Assembly: GCA_963714425.1 (NCBI GenBank) | Contig: CAVQOI010000008.1 | Coordinates: forward strand, 1 to 64,000 | Length of the DNA stretch: 64,000 nt | Direction of reading: 5' to 3' | DNA from: DATCYX01 sp963714425 | GTDB lineage: Bacteria; Chloroflexota; Anaerolineae; Anaerolineales; UBA4823 | In this document: piece by piece, positions 39,904 to 49,177 of the stretch | Layout of the letters: each line of letters starts with the position of its first letter | How positions within the stretch are numbered: position 1 is the first letter of the stretch | Program-made: the position numbers and the translations under genes | Notes under the pieces: model-generated | What the model saw: only the letters and a program-made list of their open reading frames with translations | Told to the model about the DNA's origin: nothing | The model's database searches: none

Positions 39904-42900
39904 ATGAAAAGACCTATGGTTACGATTGATGGCAACGAAGCTACATCCTATGTTGCCCATAAATTAAGCGAGGTAATTGCGATCTATCCCATCACTCCGT
40001 CTTCGTCGATGGGGGAATGGGCAGATGAATGGTCGGCAAAAAGCCATCCAAATATCTGGGGAACTGTTCCTCTTGTGGTCGAGATGCAGTCTGAAGGCGG
40101 AGCAGCTGGTTCGGTTCATGGTGCATTGCAGACCGGAGCTCTAACGACTACATTCACTGCCTCACAGGGACTGCTATTAATGATCCCGAATATGTATAAG
40201 ATTGCTGGTGAATTGACTCCGACGGTGTTTCACGTTTCAGCACGGTCCGTTGCAACCCACGCACTGTCCATTTTCGGTGATCACTCTGATGTAATGGCAA
40301 CCCGGGCGACTGGATTTGCCTTGCTTTCCTCAAACTCAATTCAAGAAGCTCAGGATCTGGCTCTCATTGCTCACGCCGCCACACTAGAATCGCGCGTACC
40401 CTTCCTGCATTTCTTCGACGGTTTCCGCACTTCGCACGAGCTCAATAAGATCGAGAAAATCTTGGATGAAGATATTCGCGCAATTATTGATGATGATCTG
40501 GTTCATGCCCACCGAGGACGTGCGTTATCGCCAGACCATCCAGTGATCCGTGGCACGGCTCAAAACCCGGACGTATTCTTCCAGGCGCGCGAGTCAGTCA
40601 ACCCCTATTATGCTGCCTGCCCGCATATTGTGCAGAAAGCAATGGATCGGTTCGCTAGCATTGTTGGCCGAAAATATAATCTCTTTGATTACGTTGGAGC
40701 TCCTGATGCCGAGCGAGTGATAATTATCATGGGCTCTGGCGCAGAGACTGCCGGCGAGACAGCGCAATACCTTGCAGATAAAGGGGAAAGCGTTGGCGTG
40801 CTAAAGGTGCGCCTGTACCGCCCCTGGTCAGTGAAGCACTTCCTGGAGGCTCTGCCTCCCACCGTCCGTTCAATCGCTGTTTTAGATCGCACCAAAGAGC
40901 CTGGCGCCGCGGGTGAGCCGCTCTACCAGGATGTCGTCACTGCGATCAATGAGGGACTAGCCGAAGGAAGTGTCCCTTACAATCAATTTGCGCACCGCCC
41001 TTACCCACGCGTGATTGGCGGACGCTATGGCCTTTCATCCAAAGAGTTCACACCCGCCATGATAAAAGGCGTTTTCGACGAGCTGCTGAAGGCTGAGCCC
41101 AAGAACCATTTCACTGTTGGCATCTACGATGATGTCAGCCATACTTCGATAGATTATGATCCTGGTTTTTCGATCGATTTGCCTGATACGGTTCGTTGTG
41201 TCTTCTGGGGATTAGGTGCTGATGGCACAGTGGGTGCAAATCACAATTCAATCAAAATTATCGGTGAAGAGACGGATAATTTCGCTCAAGGATACTTTTA
41301 TTACGACTCCAAGAAATCCGGTACTGTTACGCTTTCCCACTTGCGTTTCGGGCCAAGGCCAATCCGGGCTCCATACCTGATCCGCCAGGCAAACTTTCTG
41401 GCTTGCCACCAGTTCTCCTTCATGGAACGCTTCGACGTGACCCGTTACGCAGAGCCAGGAGGTGTTTTCCTGCTAAACAGTATCTATGGTCCAGATGAAG
41501 TTTGGGACCAACTACCAGCCGAAGCACAGAAGGATCTTATCGAGAAGAAACTGCGTTTTTATATCATTGACGCGTACGAAGTGGCGCGGCAGACCGGAAT
41601 GGGAGCAAGAATTAACACAATCATGCAGACCTGCTTCTTCGCCATCAGTGGCGTATTGCCACGCGAACAAGCCATCGCAGAGATCAAACGCGCAATCGAG
41701 CGCACATATGGACGCCGGGGTGAAGCTGTTGTGCGCGCTAACTTCGAAGCGGTCGATCAAACTCTGGCAAACCTGCGCGAAGTGAAAGTTCCAGACAAGG
41801 TCACGAGCACTTTCCACCGCCGATCGGCTGTTTCCGAAGAGGCACCAGAGTTTGTGCGCAACGTGCTCGGTAGAATGATCGCCCTCGAAGGGGACGAGCT
41901 ACCAGTGAGTGCAATGCCGATTGATGGCACTTTCCCAACTGCAACAACACAGTGGGAAAAACGAAATATTACCCTTGAGGTGCCTGTATGGGAGCAGGAC
42001 CTATGTATCCAATGCGGGAAGTGCGTATTTGTTTGTCCGCATTCAGTCATTCGCGCAAAAGTATACGAGCCAACCTACCTGGAAGGTTCACCGGAAGGCT
42101 GGCAGGCACTGGATGCTAAGTTCAAAGAATTCCCGAATATGAAATACACAATCTCCGTCGCCCCTGAGGATTGCACAGGCTGTGCACTTTGCGTTGAGGT
42201 CTGTCCTGCCAAAGACAAGAGCCAGGTTGGGAGAAAAGCGCTTAATATGGCTCCGCAGCCTCCCATTCGCGAGGTAGAACGGATCAAATGGGATTATTTC
42301 CTGACCTTGCCTGAGGCAGATCGAACCCAAATGAGCCTGAAAATCCTCAAGAACTCCCAGCTGCTTCAACCACTCTTCGAATTCAGTGGAGCCTGTACGG
42401 GCTGCGGTGAAACTCCCTACGTCAGGCTTCTTTCCCAACTATTTGGCGACCGAACTGTTATTGCTAACGCTACTGGTTGCTCTTCAATTTATGGCGGCAA
42501 CCTTCCCACTACACCTTGGGCGAAGAACAGCGATGGTCGGGGTCCGGCATGGTCAAACTCACTATTCGAGGATAATGCTGAATTTGGACTGGGGATGCGC
42601 TTGACCCTGGATAAACATGGTGAATACGCACGCGAACTGTTACCTCAGGTCGCGGAGTTTGTGGGGGAATCCTTGGTCGACGAGTTACTGAAAGCCGACC
42701 AAGGAAGCGAATTGGGCATCCGCGAGCAGCGAGAGCGCGTGTCGACATTAAAGAAACGCTTGCAAGAGATTGATGACCCGCGGGCGCGCGATCTAATGAG
42801 CCTGGCAGATGTGCTGGTACGCAAGAGTGTATGGATTGTTGGGGGCGATGGCTGGGCATATGACATTGGATATGGTGGCCTCGATCACGTCCTGGCCTCC

Positions 42901-43515
42901 GGGCGCAATGTTAACGTGCTCGTTTTGGATACCGAAGTCTACTCTAACACGGGAGGTCAGGCATCGAAATCAACCCCACGTGCAGCGGTGGCACGTTTTG
43001 CCGCTCAAGGAAAGGCATTGCCTAAAAAGGATTTGGGGATGATAGCAATGGCTTATGGTTATATTTATGTCGCCAAGGTAGCCATGGGCGCCAGTGACCA
43101 GCAGACCTTGAACGCCTTCCTGGAAGCGGACGCCTTCGATGGTCCCTCAATCATATTGGCATATAGCCATTGCATCCAGCAGGGTCTTGATCTGCGCCGG
43201 GGATTGGATCAACAAAAGCTGGCTGTCCAATCGGGGCACTGGCCATTATTTCGCTACAATCCGGCATTAGCGGTTGAGGGTAAGAATCCTTTATCTATTG
43301 ACTCGAAGGAACCCTCGATCCCCTTTGAGCAATACGCCTACAACGAAACACGCTACAAGGTTTTAGTGCATACGGATGAGCAGCGCGCGGAGACACTGAT
43401 CAAACAAGCCCAGCAGGATGTTACAGGGCGCTGGGAGCTCTACAAGCAGATGGCCCAGATGCACTATTCCGCTACTGCCGATAATGGGCACGAGGCTGAT
43501 GAGTCCGAAGAGTAA
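39904..43515 (+). CDS. nifJ: Pyruvate:ferredoxin (flavodoxin) oxidoreductase, single chain
   Basis: Oxidatively decarboxylates pyruvate to acetyl-CoA, passing electrons to ferredoxin or flavodoxin. All domains of the homodimeric form are in one 1203-residue chain. The pyruvate-binding alpha part begins with YPITPSSSMGEWADEW and KVRLYRPWS. The gamma part has WGLGADGTVGANHNS. Two 4Fe-4S motifs, CIQCGKCVFVCP near residue 700 and CTGCALCVEVCP near 756, are followed by the thiamine pyrophosphate domain with CTGCGETPY (about 831) and GDGWAYDIGYGGLDH (about 981), and by the C-terminal cap. It heads a rightward fermentative or redox gene group and has a likely operator at its promoter. Confidence 0.97.
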   Translation: MKRPMVTIDGNEATSYVAHKLSEVIAIYPITPSSSMGEWADEWSAKSHPNIWGTVPLVVEMQSEGGAAGSVHGALQTGALTTTFTASQGLLLMIPNMYKIAGELTPTVFHVSARSVATHALSIFGDHSDVMATRATGFALLSSNSIQEAQDLALIAHAATLESRVPFLHFFDGFRTSHELNKIEKILDEDIRAIIDDDLVHAHRGRALSPDHPVIRGTAQNPDVFFQARESVNPYYAACPHIVQKAMDRFASIVGRKYNLFDYVGAPDAERVIIIMGSGAETAGETAQYLADKGESVGVLKVRLYRPWSVKHFLEALPPTVRSIAVLDRTKEPGAAGEPLYQDVVTAINEGLAEGSVPYNQFAHRPYPRVIGGRYGLSSKEFTPAMIKGVFDELLKAEPKNHFTVGIYDDVSHTSIDYDPGFSIDLPDTVRCVFWGLGADGTVGANHNSIKIIGEETDNFAQGYFYYDSKKSGTVTLSHLRFGPRPIRAPYLIRQANFLACHQFSFMERFDVTRYAEPGGVFLLNSIYGPDEVWDQLPAEAQKDLIEKKLRFYIIDAYEVARQTGMGARINTIMQTCFFAISGVLPREQAIAEIKRAIERTYGRRGEAVVRANFEAVDQTLANLREVKVPDKVTSTFHRRSAVSEEAPEFVRNVLGRMIALEGDELPVSAMPIDGTFPTATTQWEKRNITLEVPVWEQDLCIQCGKCVFVCPHSVIRAKVYEPTYLEGSPEGWQALDAKFKEFPNMKYTISVAPEDCTGCALCVEVCPAKDKSQVGRKALNMAPQPPIREVERIKWDYFLTLPEADRTQMSLKILKNSQLLQPLFEFSGACTGCGETPYVRLLSQLFGDRTVIANATGCSSIYGGNLPTTPWAKNSDGRGPAWSNSLFEDNAEFGLGMRLTLDKHGEYARELLPQVAEFVGESLVDELLKADQGSELGIREQRERVSTLKKRLQEIDDPRARDLMSLADVLVRKSVWIVGGDGWAYDIGYGGLDHVLASGRNVNVLVLDTEVYSNTGGQASKSTPRAAVARFAAQGKALPKKDLGMIAMAYGYIYVAKVAMGASDQQTLNAFLEADAFDGPSIILAYSHCIQQGLDLRRGLDQQKLAVQSGHWPLFRYNPALAVEGKNPLSIDSKEPSIPFEQYAYNETRYKVLVHTDEQRAETLIKQAQQDVTGRWELYKQMAQMHYSATADNGHEADESEE

Positions 43516-43586
43516 AACTATTATGAAGAGGCAGGATGGTCCTCGACCGAGTTCTTGCTTCCACAACTTCCTTCTGGAGTAGAGAC

Positions 43587-44575
43587 ATGCTTGATCTTAC
43601 GACATCTTATTTGGGATTGAAACTAAAGCACCCCTTGGTGGCTTCAGCCTCCCCCTCTCTAAGCAGTTGGACAGCGTTCGTCAGCTTGAAGATTCAGGCG
43701 TTTCCGCGATTGTCTTGTACTCTCTATTTGAAGAGCAAATCATACAAGAAAGCCTGAAATTACATCGAGATTTGGAGCGAGGCGCCTGGTCGATTGCTGA
43801 AGCCCAGCCGTTTATTCCAGACTATGGAATGTACAGCATTGGACCCGAATCATATCTGGAGCACCTGAAGCGTGTAAAAGATGCGGTTAGCGTCCCGGTG
43901 ATCGGCAGCTTAAATGGGGTCTCAACTGGTGGTTGGGTTGAATATGCCCGCAAAATTCAAGAAGCGGGCGCAGATGCGCTCGAATTGAACCTGTATGATC
44001 TGGCGACCGATTTTGATTTGACCAGTTCAGAGCTTGAAAACCGTCACATCCAGTTGGTTAGGGATATTCGTAAAGAACTGAAAATCCCCTTGTCAGTCAA
44101 GCTCAGCCCGTTCTACACGGCGCTTCCTAATTTTGCTGCCAGGCTAGTAGAGGCTGGCGCTCAAGGTCTGGTACTCTTCAACCGGTTCTACCAACCAGAT
44201 TTTGATTTAGAGCTATTAGAAGTCACCCCGAACTTGGTCTTGAGCAACTCTCATGAGCTGCGCTTGCCGTTGCGTTGGATTGCCATTCTCTTCGGGAAGA
44301 TAAAAGTTGATTTCGCATTAACCAGTGGCGTTCATACGGCAGAAGATGTGATCAAATCCTCGATGGCTGGTGCGAACGTGACAATGATCGCCTCTGAGCT
44401 GCTCTCCAACGGCGTAGGAAGAATACCTGAATTACTCTCTGCGGTTCAACAATGGATGGAGGAGCATGAATATGAATCCTTCAATCAGATGAGAGGCAGC
44501 ATGAGCCAGCAGTCGGTTGCTGACCCGGAGCAGTTTGAACGGGCAAATTATATGAAAGTCCTCAGCTCCTATTAG
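43587..44575 (+). CDS. Dihydroorotate dehydrogenase-like FMN protein, one-base frame break
   Basis: A PyrD-fold flavoprotein of the kind often next to PFOR genes and annotated as dihydroorotate dehydrogenase-like; the substrate is uncertain. ATG 43587, after GGAG, opens LDLTTSYLGLKLKHPLVASA. At the CCCCC run (43651-43655) the frame is lost. Adding one C restores S-A-S-P-L-S-K-Q-L-D-S-V-R, which joins the rest (QLEDSGVSAIVLYSLFEEQI, PVIGSLNGVSTGGWVEYARK, SVKLSPFYTALPNFA and TSGVHTAEDVIKSSMAGANV). About 330 residues when repaired. No N-terminal motif is lost. It lies 71 bp after nifJ and is probably co-transcribed. Confidence 0.85.
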
Positions 44576-44600
44576 ATTGACTTGAACGCTTTCTTTATAG

Positions 44601-44643
44601 ATTGGTGTTTTCCGGCTGGGGATCCTGTCTGGAGGACACCAAT
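44601..44643 (+). terminator. Hairpin terminator after the nifJ-DHOD unit
   Basis: A 13-bp stem, ATTGGTGTTTTCC with GGAGGACACCAAT (two G-T pairs), has a 17-base loop and is followed by TTCGCTT. It separates this unit from the lut genes. Confidence 0.65.
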
Positions 44644-44649
44644 TTCGCT

Positions 44650-44655
44650 TATACT
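44650..44655 (+). promoter_or_regulatory. -10 hexamer TATACT of the lut unit (near-leaderless)
   Basis: TATACT ends 8 bases before ATG 44664, giving a leader of about 2 bases. AGGAGAG in the gap would be mostly untranscribed or could still be a ribosome-binding site for read-through RNA. The -35 is weak. Confidence 0.4.
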
Positions 44656-44663
44656 AGGAGAGC

Positions 44664-45413
44664 ATGGCAAGTAAACACGCCCAGTTGTTTGTCACGTGTA
44701 TTGTAGATACTTTGTATCCCCAGGTGGGCGAGGCGGTAGTGCGTGTACTCCAACGCGCTGGAGTCCAGGTGGATTTTCCTCAGGAGCAAACCTGTTGCGG
44801 ACAGCCACCCTTCAATGCCGGATTATGGCACTTTGCGCGGCCGATAGCAGAACACACGATTCGAGTATTTGAACGCGTTTCAGGTGATGTTGTCATCCCA
44901 TCGGGTTCGTGCGCAGGTATGATCAGGCATGGATATCGAGAGCTTTTCTCTGACGATCCTGTCTGGCTCAAGCGGGCTCAAACACTGGCTGAGCGCACCT
45001 TTGAGTTTAGCGAATACCTGGTTGACATTCTTGGCGTAACCGATTTGGGAGCTCGCTTTGCAGGCAAGCTTTCTTACCACGCTTCCTGCCATTTATTGCG
45101 TGATCTGGGAGTAGATAGGCAGCCGCGTGCTCTGATTGACGCTATCCGAGAAGCTGAATATGTGGAACTGGGTGGTGTAGCAGAATGCTGTGGCTTCGGT
45201 GGAGTATTTTCCGCCGAACACCCCGAGCTATCCGCGGCCATGCTGAAGCGAAAGATTGATAACATCGACGCCTGTGGGGCAGATAGGGTCGTCTGCTGTG
45301 ATGGCGGCTGCATCACCAATATCAACGGGGGATTACACCGACTGGGAAAGCCTGCACGCCTCATTCACATTGCCCAGATGCTTGATGGTATCGAAAAAAT
45401 GGATGCGTTGTGA
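44664..45413 (+). CDS. lutA: (Fe-S)-binding protein LutA/YkgE type
   Basis: A 249-residue protein with two cysteine-rich (CCG) domains, typical of the LutA subunit of L-lactate oxidation complexes. The first is CIVDTLYPQVG with TCCGQPPFNAG. The second has SYHASCHLLRDLG, ECCGFGGVFS and CCDGGCITNINGG. These motifs bind a noncubane or linear cluster in related proteins. It is followed by a fused LutB-LutC gene, so the three normal Lut functions are present. Whether lactate is the substrate is not proven by sequence. It starts 8 bases after a -10 hexamer. Confidence 0.93.
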   Translation: MASKHAQLFVTCIVDTLYPQVGEAVVRVLQRAGVQVDFPQEQTCCGQPPFNAGLWHFARPIAEHTIRVFERVSGDVVIPSGSCAGMIRHGYRELFSDDPVWLKRAQTLAERTFEFSEYLVDILGVTDLGARFAGKLSYHASCHLLRDLGVDRQPRALIDAIREAEYVELGGVAECCGFGGVFSAEHPELSAAMLKRKIDNIDACGADRVVCCDGGCITNINGGLHRLGKPARLIHIAQMLDGIEKMDAL

Positions 45414-45460
45414 CTTAGCCTGATTCACGCTAGCCACATTCACCGATCGACATTACGACC

Positions 45461-47527
45461 ATGCCACCGAAGAAGTTCCACCAGCATATCCTCGCCGCCC
45501 TGGCAAATGAGAATCTAGGCGCTGCTTTAGATGCGAATGCTGATCGTAGGCAGGAAGGGAGATCTCAGGCGCTTGAATCCCTGCCTCACTCATGGGAGGA
45601 GATGCGACAGCGAGCCCATGCAGTCCGGGCAGTGGTGATCAATCACCTGGACGCGATGCTGGATCAGTTTATCAATCGCGCTGAAGAAAACGGGATGTAC
45701 GTGCTACGCGCAGCGGACGGTGCTCAGGCAATTCAATACGTACTCGAGATCGCACAGGAGAACGGCGCTCGTCTGATTGCTAAATCCAAGACCATGGTTT
45801 CCGAGGAGATTGGGCTCAATCCTGCGCTTGAGTCTGCTGGATTCCAGGTCGTCGAGACAGATCTAGGCGAGTATATTGTGCAGCTGCGTGGTGAGCCACC
45901 GGCGCACATTATCACCCCAGCTGTGCACCTGCGACGTGGGGATGTTGGGCAAATATTCCACGAAATACATGGTCTCCCATTCACGGATGATATCCCCACT
46001 TTAACATCCGCAGCGCGTGGCATATTGCGCCAGGTATTCCTGGAATCAGATCTGGGTATCTCAGGCGTCAATTTCGGTGTAGTGGAGAGCGGGACCTTAT
46101 GCCTGGTCACCAATGAAGGTAATGGACGCATGGTAACTACATTGCCACGCGTCCACATTGCCTTAATGGGTATCGAGCGCCTGATTCCTAAGCTCGACGA
46201 TCTGGCGCTGATGCTTTATTTGTTGCCACGCTCTGCAACTGGACAAAAATTGAGCGTTTACACCAGCTTGCTGAATTCACCAGCCCGTCCGGGAGAGCTG
46301 GAAGGCCCACAAAAGCGTTACGTGATACTGGTCGATAATGGACGCTCCAGAATGCGCCGTACGCCCCTGGCTGAAGCGCTATACTGCATCCGCTGTGGTG
46401 CATGCTTGAATGCCTGTCCGGTGTTCAGGGAGTTGGGTGGGCACGCCTATGTAAACCTTGAGGGAAAAAGCAGCGCCTATCCTGGTCCTATTGGCTCGGT
46501 CGTCTCTCCGGGTTTGTTCGGGGGAGACGAGTTTGGCCATCTGGCGCGCGCTTCAAGCTTGTGCGGCGCCTGCAAGGAAGTATGCCCTGTGGATATTGAC
46601 TTGCCTAAATTGCTTTTGCGCGTGCGTGCAGGCGAGACACAGGAAATCCCTGCTCCCACACATATCTCAAAGTCTCAACCCGGAGCGATACCGGGAAGGC
46701 GATCAAATGCGCCCAGGGTGCTCTCCCTGGCATTACGCATTTATTCATGGATGGCAGCCTCTCCCAAGCGCTTTAAGCTTGCTCAGTATGCGATGCGCAT
46801 CGCCGGTCTGATAGCAGCACCCAAGTCAGCTTGGATTTGGATGCCGGCTTTTTCTGGATGGGGCTTTTCAAAAGATTTCCCTCGCCCTGCAATCAAGCCG
46901 TTCCGGGACCGCTGGCAGGGACTGGAGAAGCAGCTGGATAGTGATATTGGACAGGCTAGAAACGGGCAAATTCCGGGAAATGCAACCGATCCAACACACA
47001 CAGTTAACTCGAGGGGACGCGTTGAAAGGTTTGAACAAGAGCTAAAGGCCGCTGGTGCCGAATTTGTACTGTTTAAGGAAGATGAGCTGATTGAGCGTAT
47101 CATGGCCTGTTTAAATCAGCGGGGGATTACAAGCCTGTCAGCTTGGGCCGGTGAATACCTACCTTCAGGCTTGTTGGAGGAACTGACCATAAGAGGAATC
47201 ACCATTTCGCACCAACCAGATGCCGCCGTGAGAGCTGGGATGACTGGGATCAGTGCAGCCATTGCTGAGACCGGGTCTCTGTTGCTGTGTGGGGGCCCAG
47301 GACGCCCATTATCCATTTCGCTTTTGCCGGAAGTACACATTGTAATCATGGACGTCCAGGATATTTGCGACGACCTAACACACGTGATGCAAATGGATGA
47401 GCTTCGCCAATCCTCTACAGCTGTCTTGGTCACAGGACCCTCGCGCACTGCCGATATTGAAATGACGCTAACGATCGGAGTGCATGGACCGCGGGAAGTG
47501 ATCGTTTTTTGCCAGACCGAACTATAA
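45461..47527 (+). CDS. lutB: Fused LutB-LutC type iron-sulfur / LUD protein
   Basis: A 688-residue protein joining two normally separate Lut subunits. Residues about 60-300 are the LutB LUD domain, with LIAKSKTMVSEEIGLNPAL and GVNFGVVESGTLCLVTNEG. Two 4Fe-4S motifs follow, CIRCGACLNACPVF near 309 and CGACKEVCPVD near 368. A linker of about 120 residues leads to a LutC-like LUD domain at about 525-688, with AAIAETGSLLLCGGPGRPLS and LPEVHIVIMD. Fusion would fix the stoichiometry of a membrane-associated lactate-oxidising complex with the LutA gene 47 bp upstream. The symbol covers only the LutB part; a separate lutC is absent. Confidence 0.9.
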   Translation: MPPKKFHQHILAALANENLGAALDANADRRQEGRSQALESLPHSWEEMRQRAHAVRAVVINHLDAMLDQFINRAEENGMYVLRAADGAQAIQYVLEIAQENGARLIAKSKTMVSEEIGLNPALESAGFQVVETDLGEYIVQLRGEPPAHIITPAVHLRRGDVGQIFHEIHGLPFTDDIPTLTSAARGILRQVFLESDLGISGVNFGVVESGTLCLVTNEGNGRMVTTLPRVHIALMGIERLIPKLDDLALMLYLLPRSATGQKLSVYTSLLNSPARPGELEGPQKRYVILVDNGRSRMRRTPLAEALYCIRCGACLNACPVFRELGGHAYVNLEGKSSAYPGPIGSVVSPGLFGGDEFGHLARASSLCGACKEVCPVDIDLPKLLLRVRAGETQEIPAPTHISKSQPGAIPGRRSNAPRVLSLALRIYSWMAASPKRFKLAQYAMRIAGLIAAPKSAWIWMPAFSGWGFSKDFPRPAIKPFRDRWQGLEKQLDSDIGQARNGQIPGNATDPTHTVNSRGRVERFEQELKAAGAEFVLFKEDELIERIMACLNQRGITSLSAWAGEYLPSGLLEELTIRGITISHQPDAAVRAGMTGISAAIAETGSLLLCGGPGRPLSISLLPEVHIVIMDVQDICDDLTHVMQMDELRQSSTAVLVTGPSRTADIEMTLTIGVHGPREVIVFCQTEL

Positions 47528-47544
47528 TTGCCGGGGAGGGAGTA

Positions 47545-48012
47545 ATGCAGCATAAGGCTTTTCAGGATTATTATCCCGACCAGCTTAGCCATTGTTACGG
47601 CTGTGGGCGCTTGAACGAATTTGGGTTGCAGATAAAAAGCTTCTGGGATGGCGAGGAGAGCGTGTGCCACTTCCAGCCGCGTCCCTACCACACTGCTATC
47701 CCCGGGTTTGTTTATGGCGGGTTGATTGCGTCATTGATCGACTGCCACTGCACTGGCACAGCGGCTGCAGCAGCCTATCGAGCTGCAGGACGATCCATGG
47801 ACACACAACCTCCCTTGCGCTTCCTCACTGCTTCTCTGCACGTGGATTATCTTAAGCCCACGCCAATAGACGGCTTGCTCGAAGTGCGCGCCTCAGTGTT
47901 GGAGATCAAAGGTCGAAAGGTCGTGGTAAAGGCTGCGCTAATTGCTGGAGGACAGACTTGCGCCCGGGGGGATGTCATCGCGGTGCAAATGCCTGAGGAT
48001 ATGGCTACATAA
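47545..48012 (+). CDS. PaaI-type hotdog thioesterase
   Basis: A 155-residue acyl-CoA thioesterase-like protein. SHCYGCGRLNEFGLQIKSF is a common lead of the YiiD/PaaI group, with CYGCG possibly metal-binding. The helix region PGFVYGGLIASLIDCHCTGT carries the usual D/G pattern with D72. Strands TASLHVDYLKPTPIDGLLEV and VKAALIAGGQTCARGD follow. GGAGGG lies upstream of the ATG at 47545; the longer frame overlaps lutB. It is probably in the same transcript as lutB and the acyl-CoA dehydrogenase. The substrate is unknown. Confidence 0.85.
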   Translation: MQHKAFQDYYPDQLSHCYGCGRLNEFGLQIKSFWDGEESVCHFQPRPYHTAIPGFVYGGLIASLIDCHCTGTAAAAAYRAAGRSMDTQPPLRFLTASLHVDYLKPTPIDGLLEVRASVLEIKGRKVVVKAALIAGGQTCARGDVIAVQMPEDMAT

Positions 48013-48025
48013 CAGGAGATCACCC

Positions 48026-49177
48026 ATGGATTTTGAACTGAGCGAAGAGCAGCGCATGTGGCAGCATATCGTACACGATTTCGTAGAAAGTGAAGTCAAG
48101 CCAAAAGCGCGCGAAGTAGATGAGACCAGTCAATTTAACTGGCCAGCGGCACGCAAGATGGGACCTCTCGGTCTGCTTGGGTTGAGCGTGCGGGAAGAAT
48201 ATGGCGGCGCAGGCGTAGATGCCATCAGCGCAACAATCGCTCTCGTAGAACTCGGGTGGGGATGCGGAAGCACCTCCCTGGCTATCGCCGCTCACAATGG
48301 GTTGGGCTGTGCTCCGCTTGCCCTCTTCGGTTCGGAGACATTGAAGAGCAAGTTCTTGCCACTTGTGGTCAGCGGACAACATGGGTTGGCAGCGTTAGCC
48401 CTTACCGAACCGGGTGCAGGGTCAGACTTAAAAGGCGGAGTAAGCGCACGGGCTCAATTAGATGGGGACCAGTGGCTGATAAATGGCTCAAAGATGTGGT
48501 GCACGAACGCCAGCATCGCAGAATTCATCATCACACTCGTCCGAACCGACCCCAAGGGTGGCTCGAATTCATTGAGCATGATTCTTGTTCCTACAAATAC
48601 TCGCGGCGTACACATTGCTCCCCCTGAGAAGAAGATGGGTCTCAAAGGCTCTCCAACCCATGCAGTCATCTATGAAAATGTCCGTGTGCCTGCAGATCAC
48701 CTGGTAGGCAGTGTGGGGCGTGGCTTGCAGCAGACGCTGGTGGTCCTCGATGGCGGTCGCATTGGCATTGGTGCCTTGTCTGTGGGTCTGGCAATTGCAG
48801 CTTACGAGGAGGCAGTTGCCTACGCCCGAGAGCGCCAGGCGTTTGGACAGCCAATCGCAGGCTACCAGGCGATCCAGTGGATGCTGGCAGATGCGCTAAC
48901 AGAGATTAATGCGGCGAGATGGATGGTTTATTATGCTGCCTGGTTGAAGGAAAAGGGCAAGCCATTCACGCAAGAGGCAGCCATGGCAAAAATGTTCGCC
49001 AGTGAAATGGCGGAACGAGTTTGTCGCAATGCGATTCAAGTGCATGGTGGGTACGGCTACAGCAGTGAGTATCCCGTGGAGAGAATGTACCGGGACGCAC
49101 GTCTGATGACCTTAGGAGAAGGCACAAGCGAGATCCAACGCCTCGTCATCGCAAGGCACATCTTACAGGATAACTGA
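48026..49177 (+). CDS. Acyl-CoA dehydrogenase
   Basis: A 383-residue flavoprotein that oxidises acyl-CoA to enoyl-CoA. FELSEEQRMWQHIVHDFVE starts the N-terminal helical domain. The FAD/CoA motifs ALTEPGAGSDLKGG and WLINGSKMWCTNAS lie in the beta domain. The C-terminal helical part has GGYGYSSEYPVERMYRDARL and GEGTSEIQRLVIARHIL, where E of GEGT is the catalytic base as in short-chain dehydrogenases. AGGAG lies 8 bases before the ATG. It is 13 bp after the thioesterase gene. The gene ends directly against the lepB stop (TGATCA). Confidence 0.95.
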   Translation: MDFELSEEQRMWQHIVHDFVESEVKPKAREVDETSQFNWPAARKMGPLGLLGLSVREEYGGAGVDAISATIALVELGWGCGSTSLAIAAHNGLGCAPLALFGSETLKSKFLPLVVSGQHGLAALALTEPGAGSDLKGGVSARAQLDGDQWLINGSKMWCTNASIAEFIITLVRTDPKGGSNSLSMILVPTNTRGVHIAPPEKKMGLKGSPTHAVIYENVRVPADHLVGSVGRGLQQTLVVLDGGRIGIGALSVGLAIAAYEEAVAYARERQAFGQPIAGYQAIQWMLADALTEINAARWMVYYAAWLKEKGKPFTQEAAMAKMFASEMAERVCRNAIQVHGGYGYSSEYPVERMYRDARLMTLGEGTSEIQRLVIARHILQDN

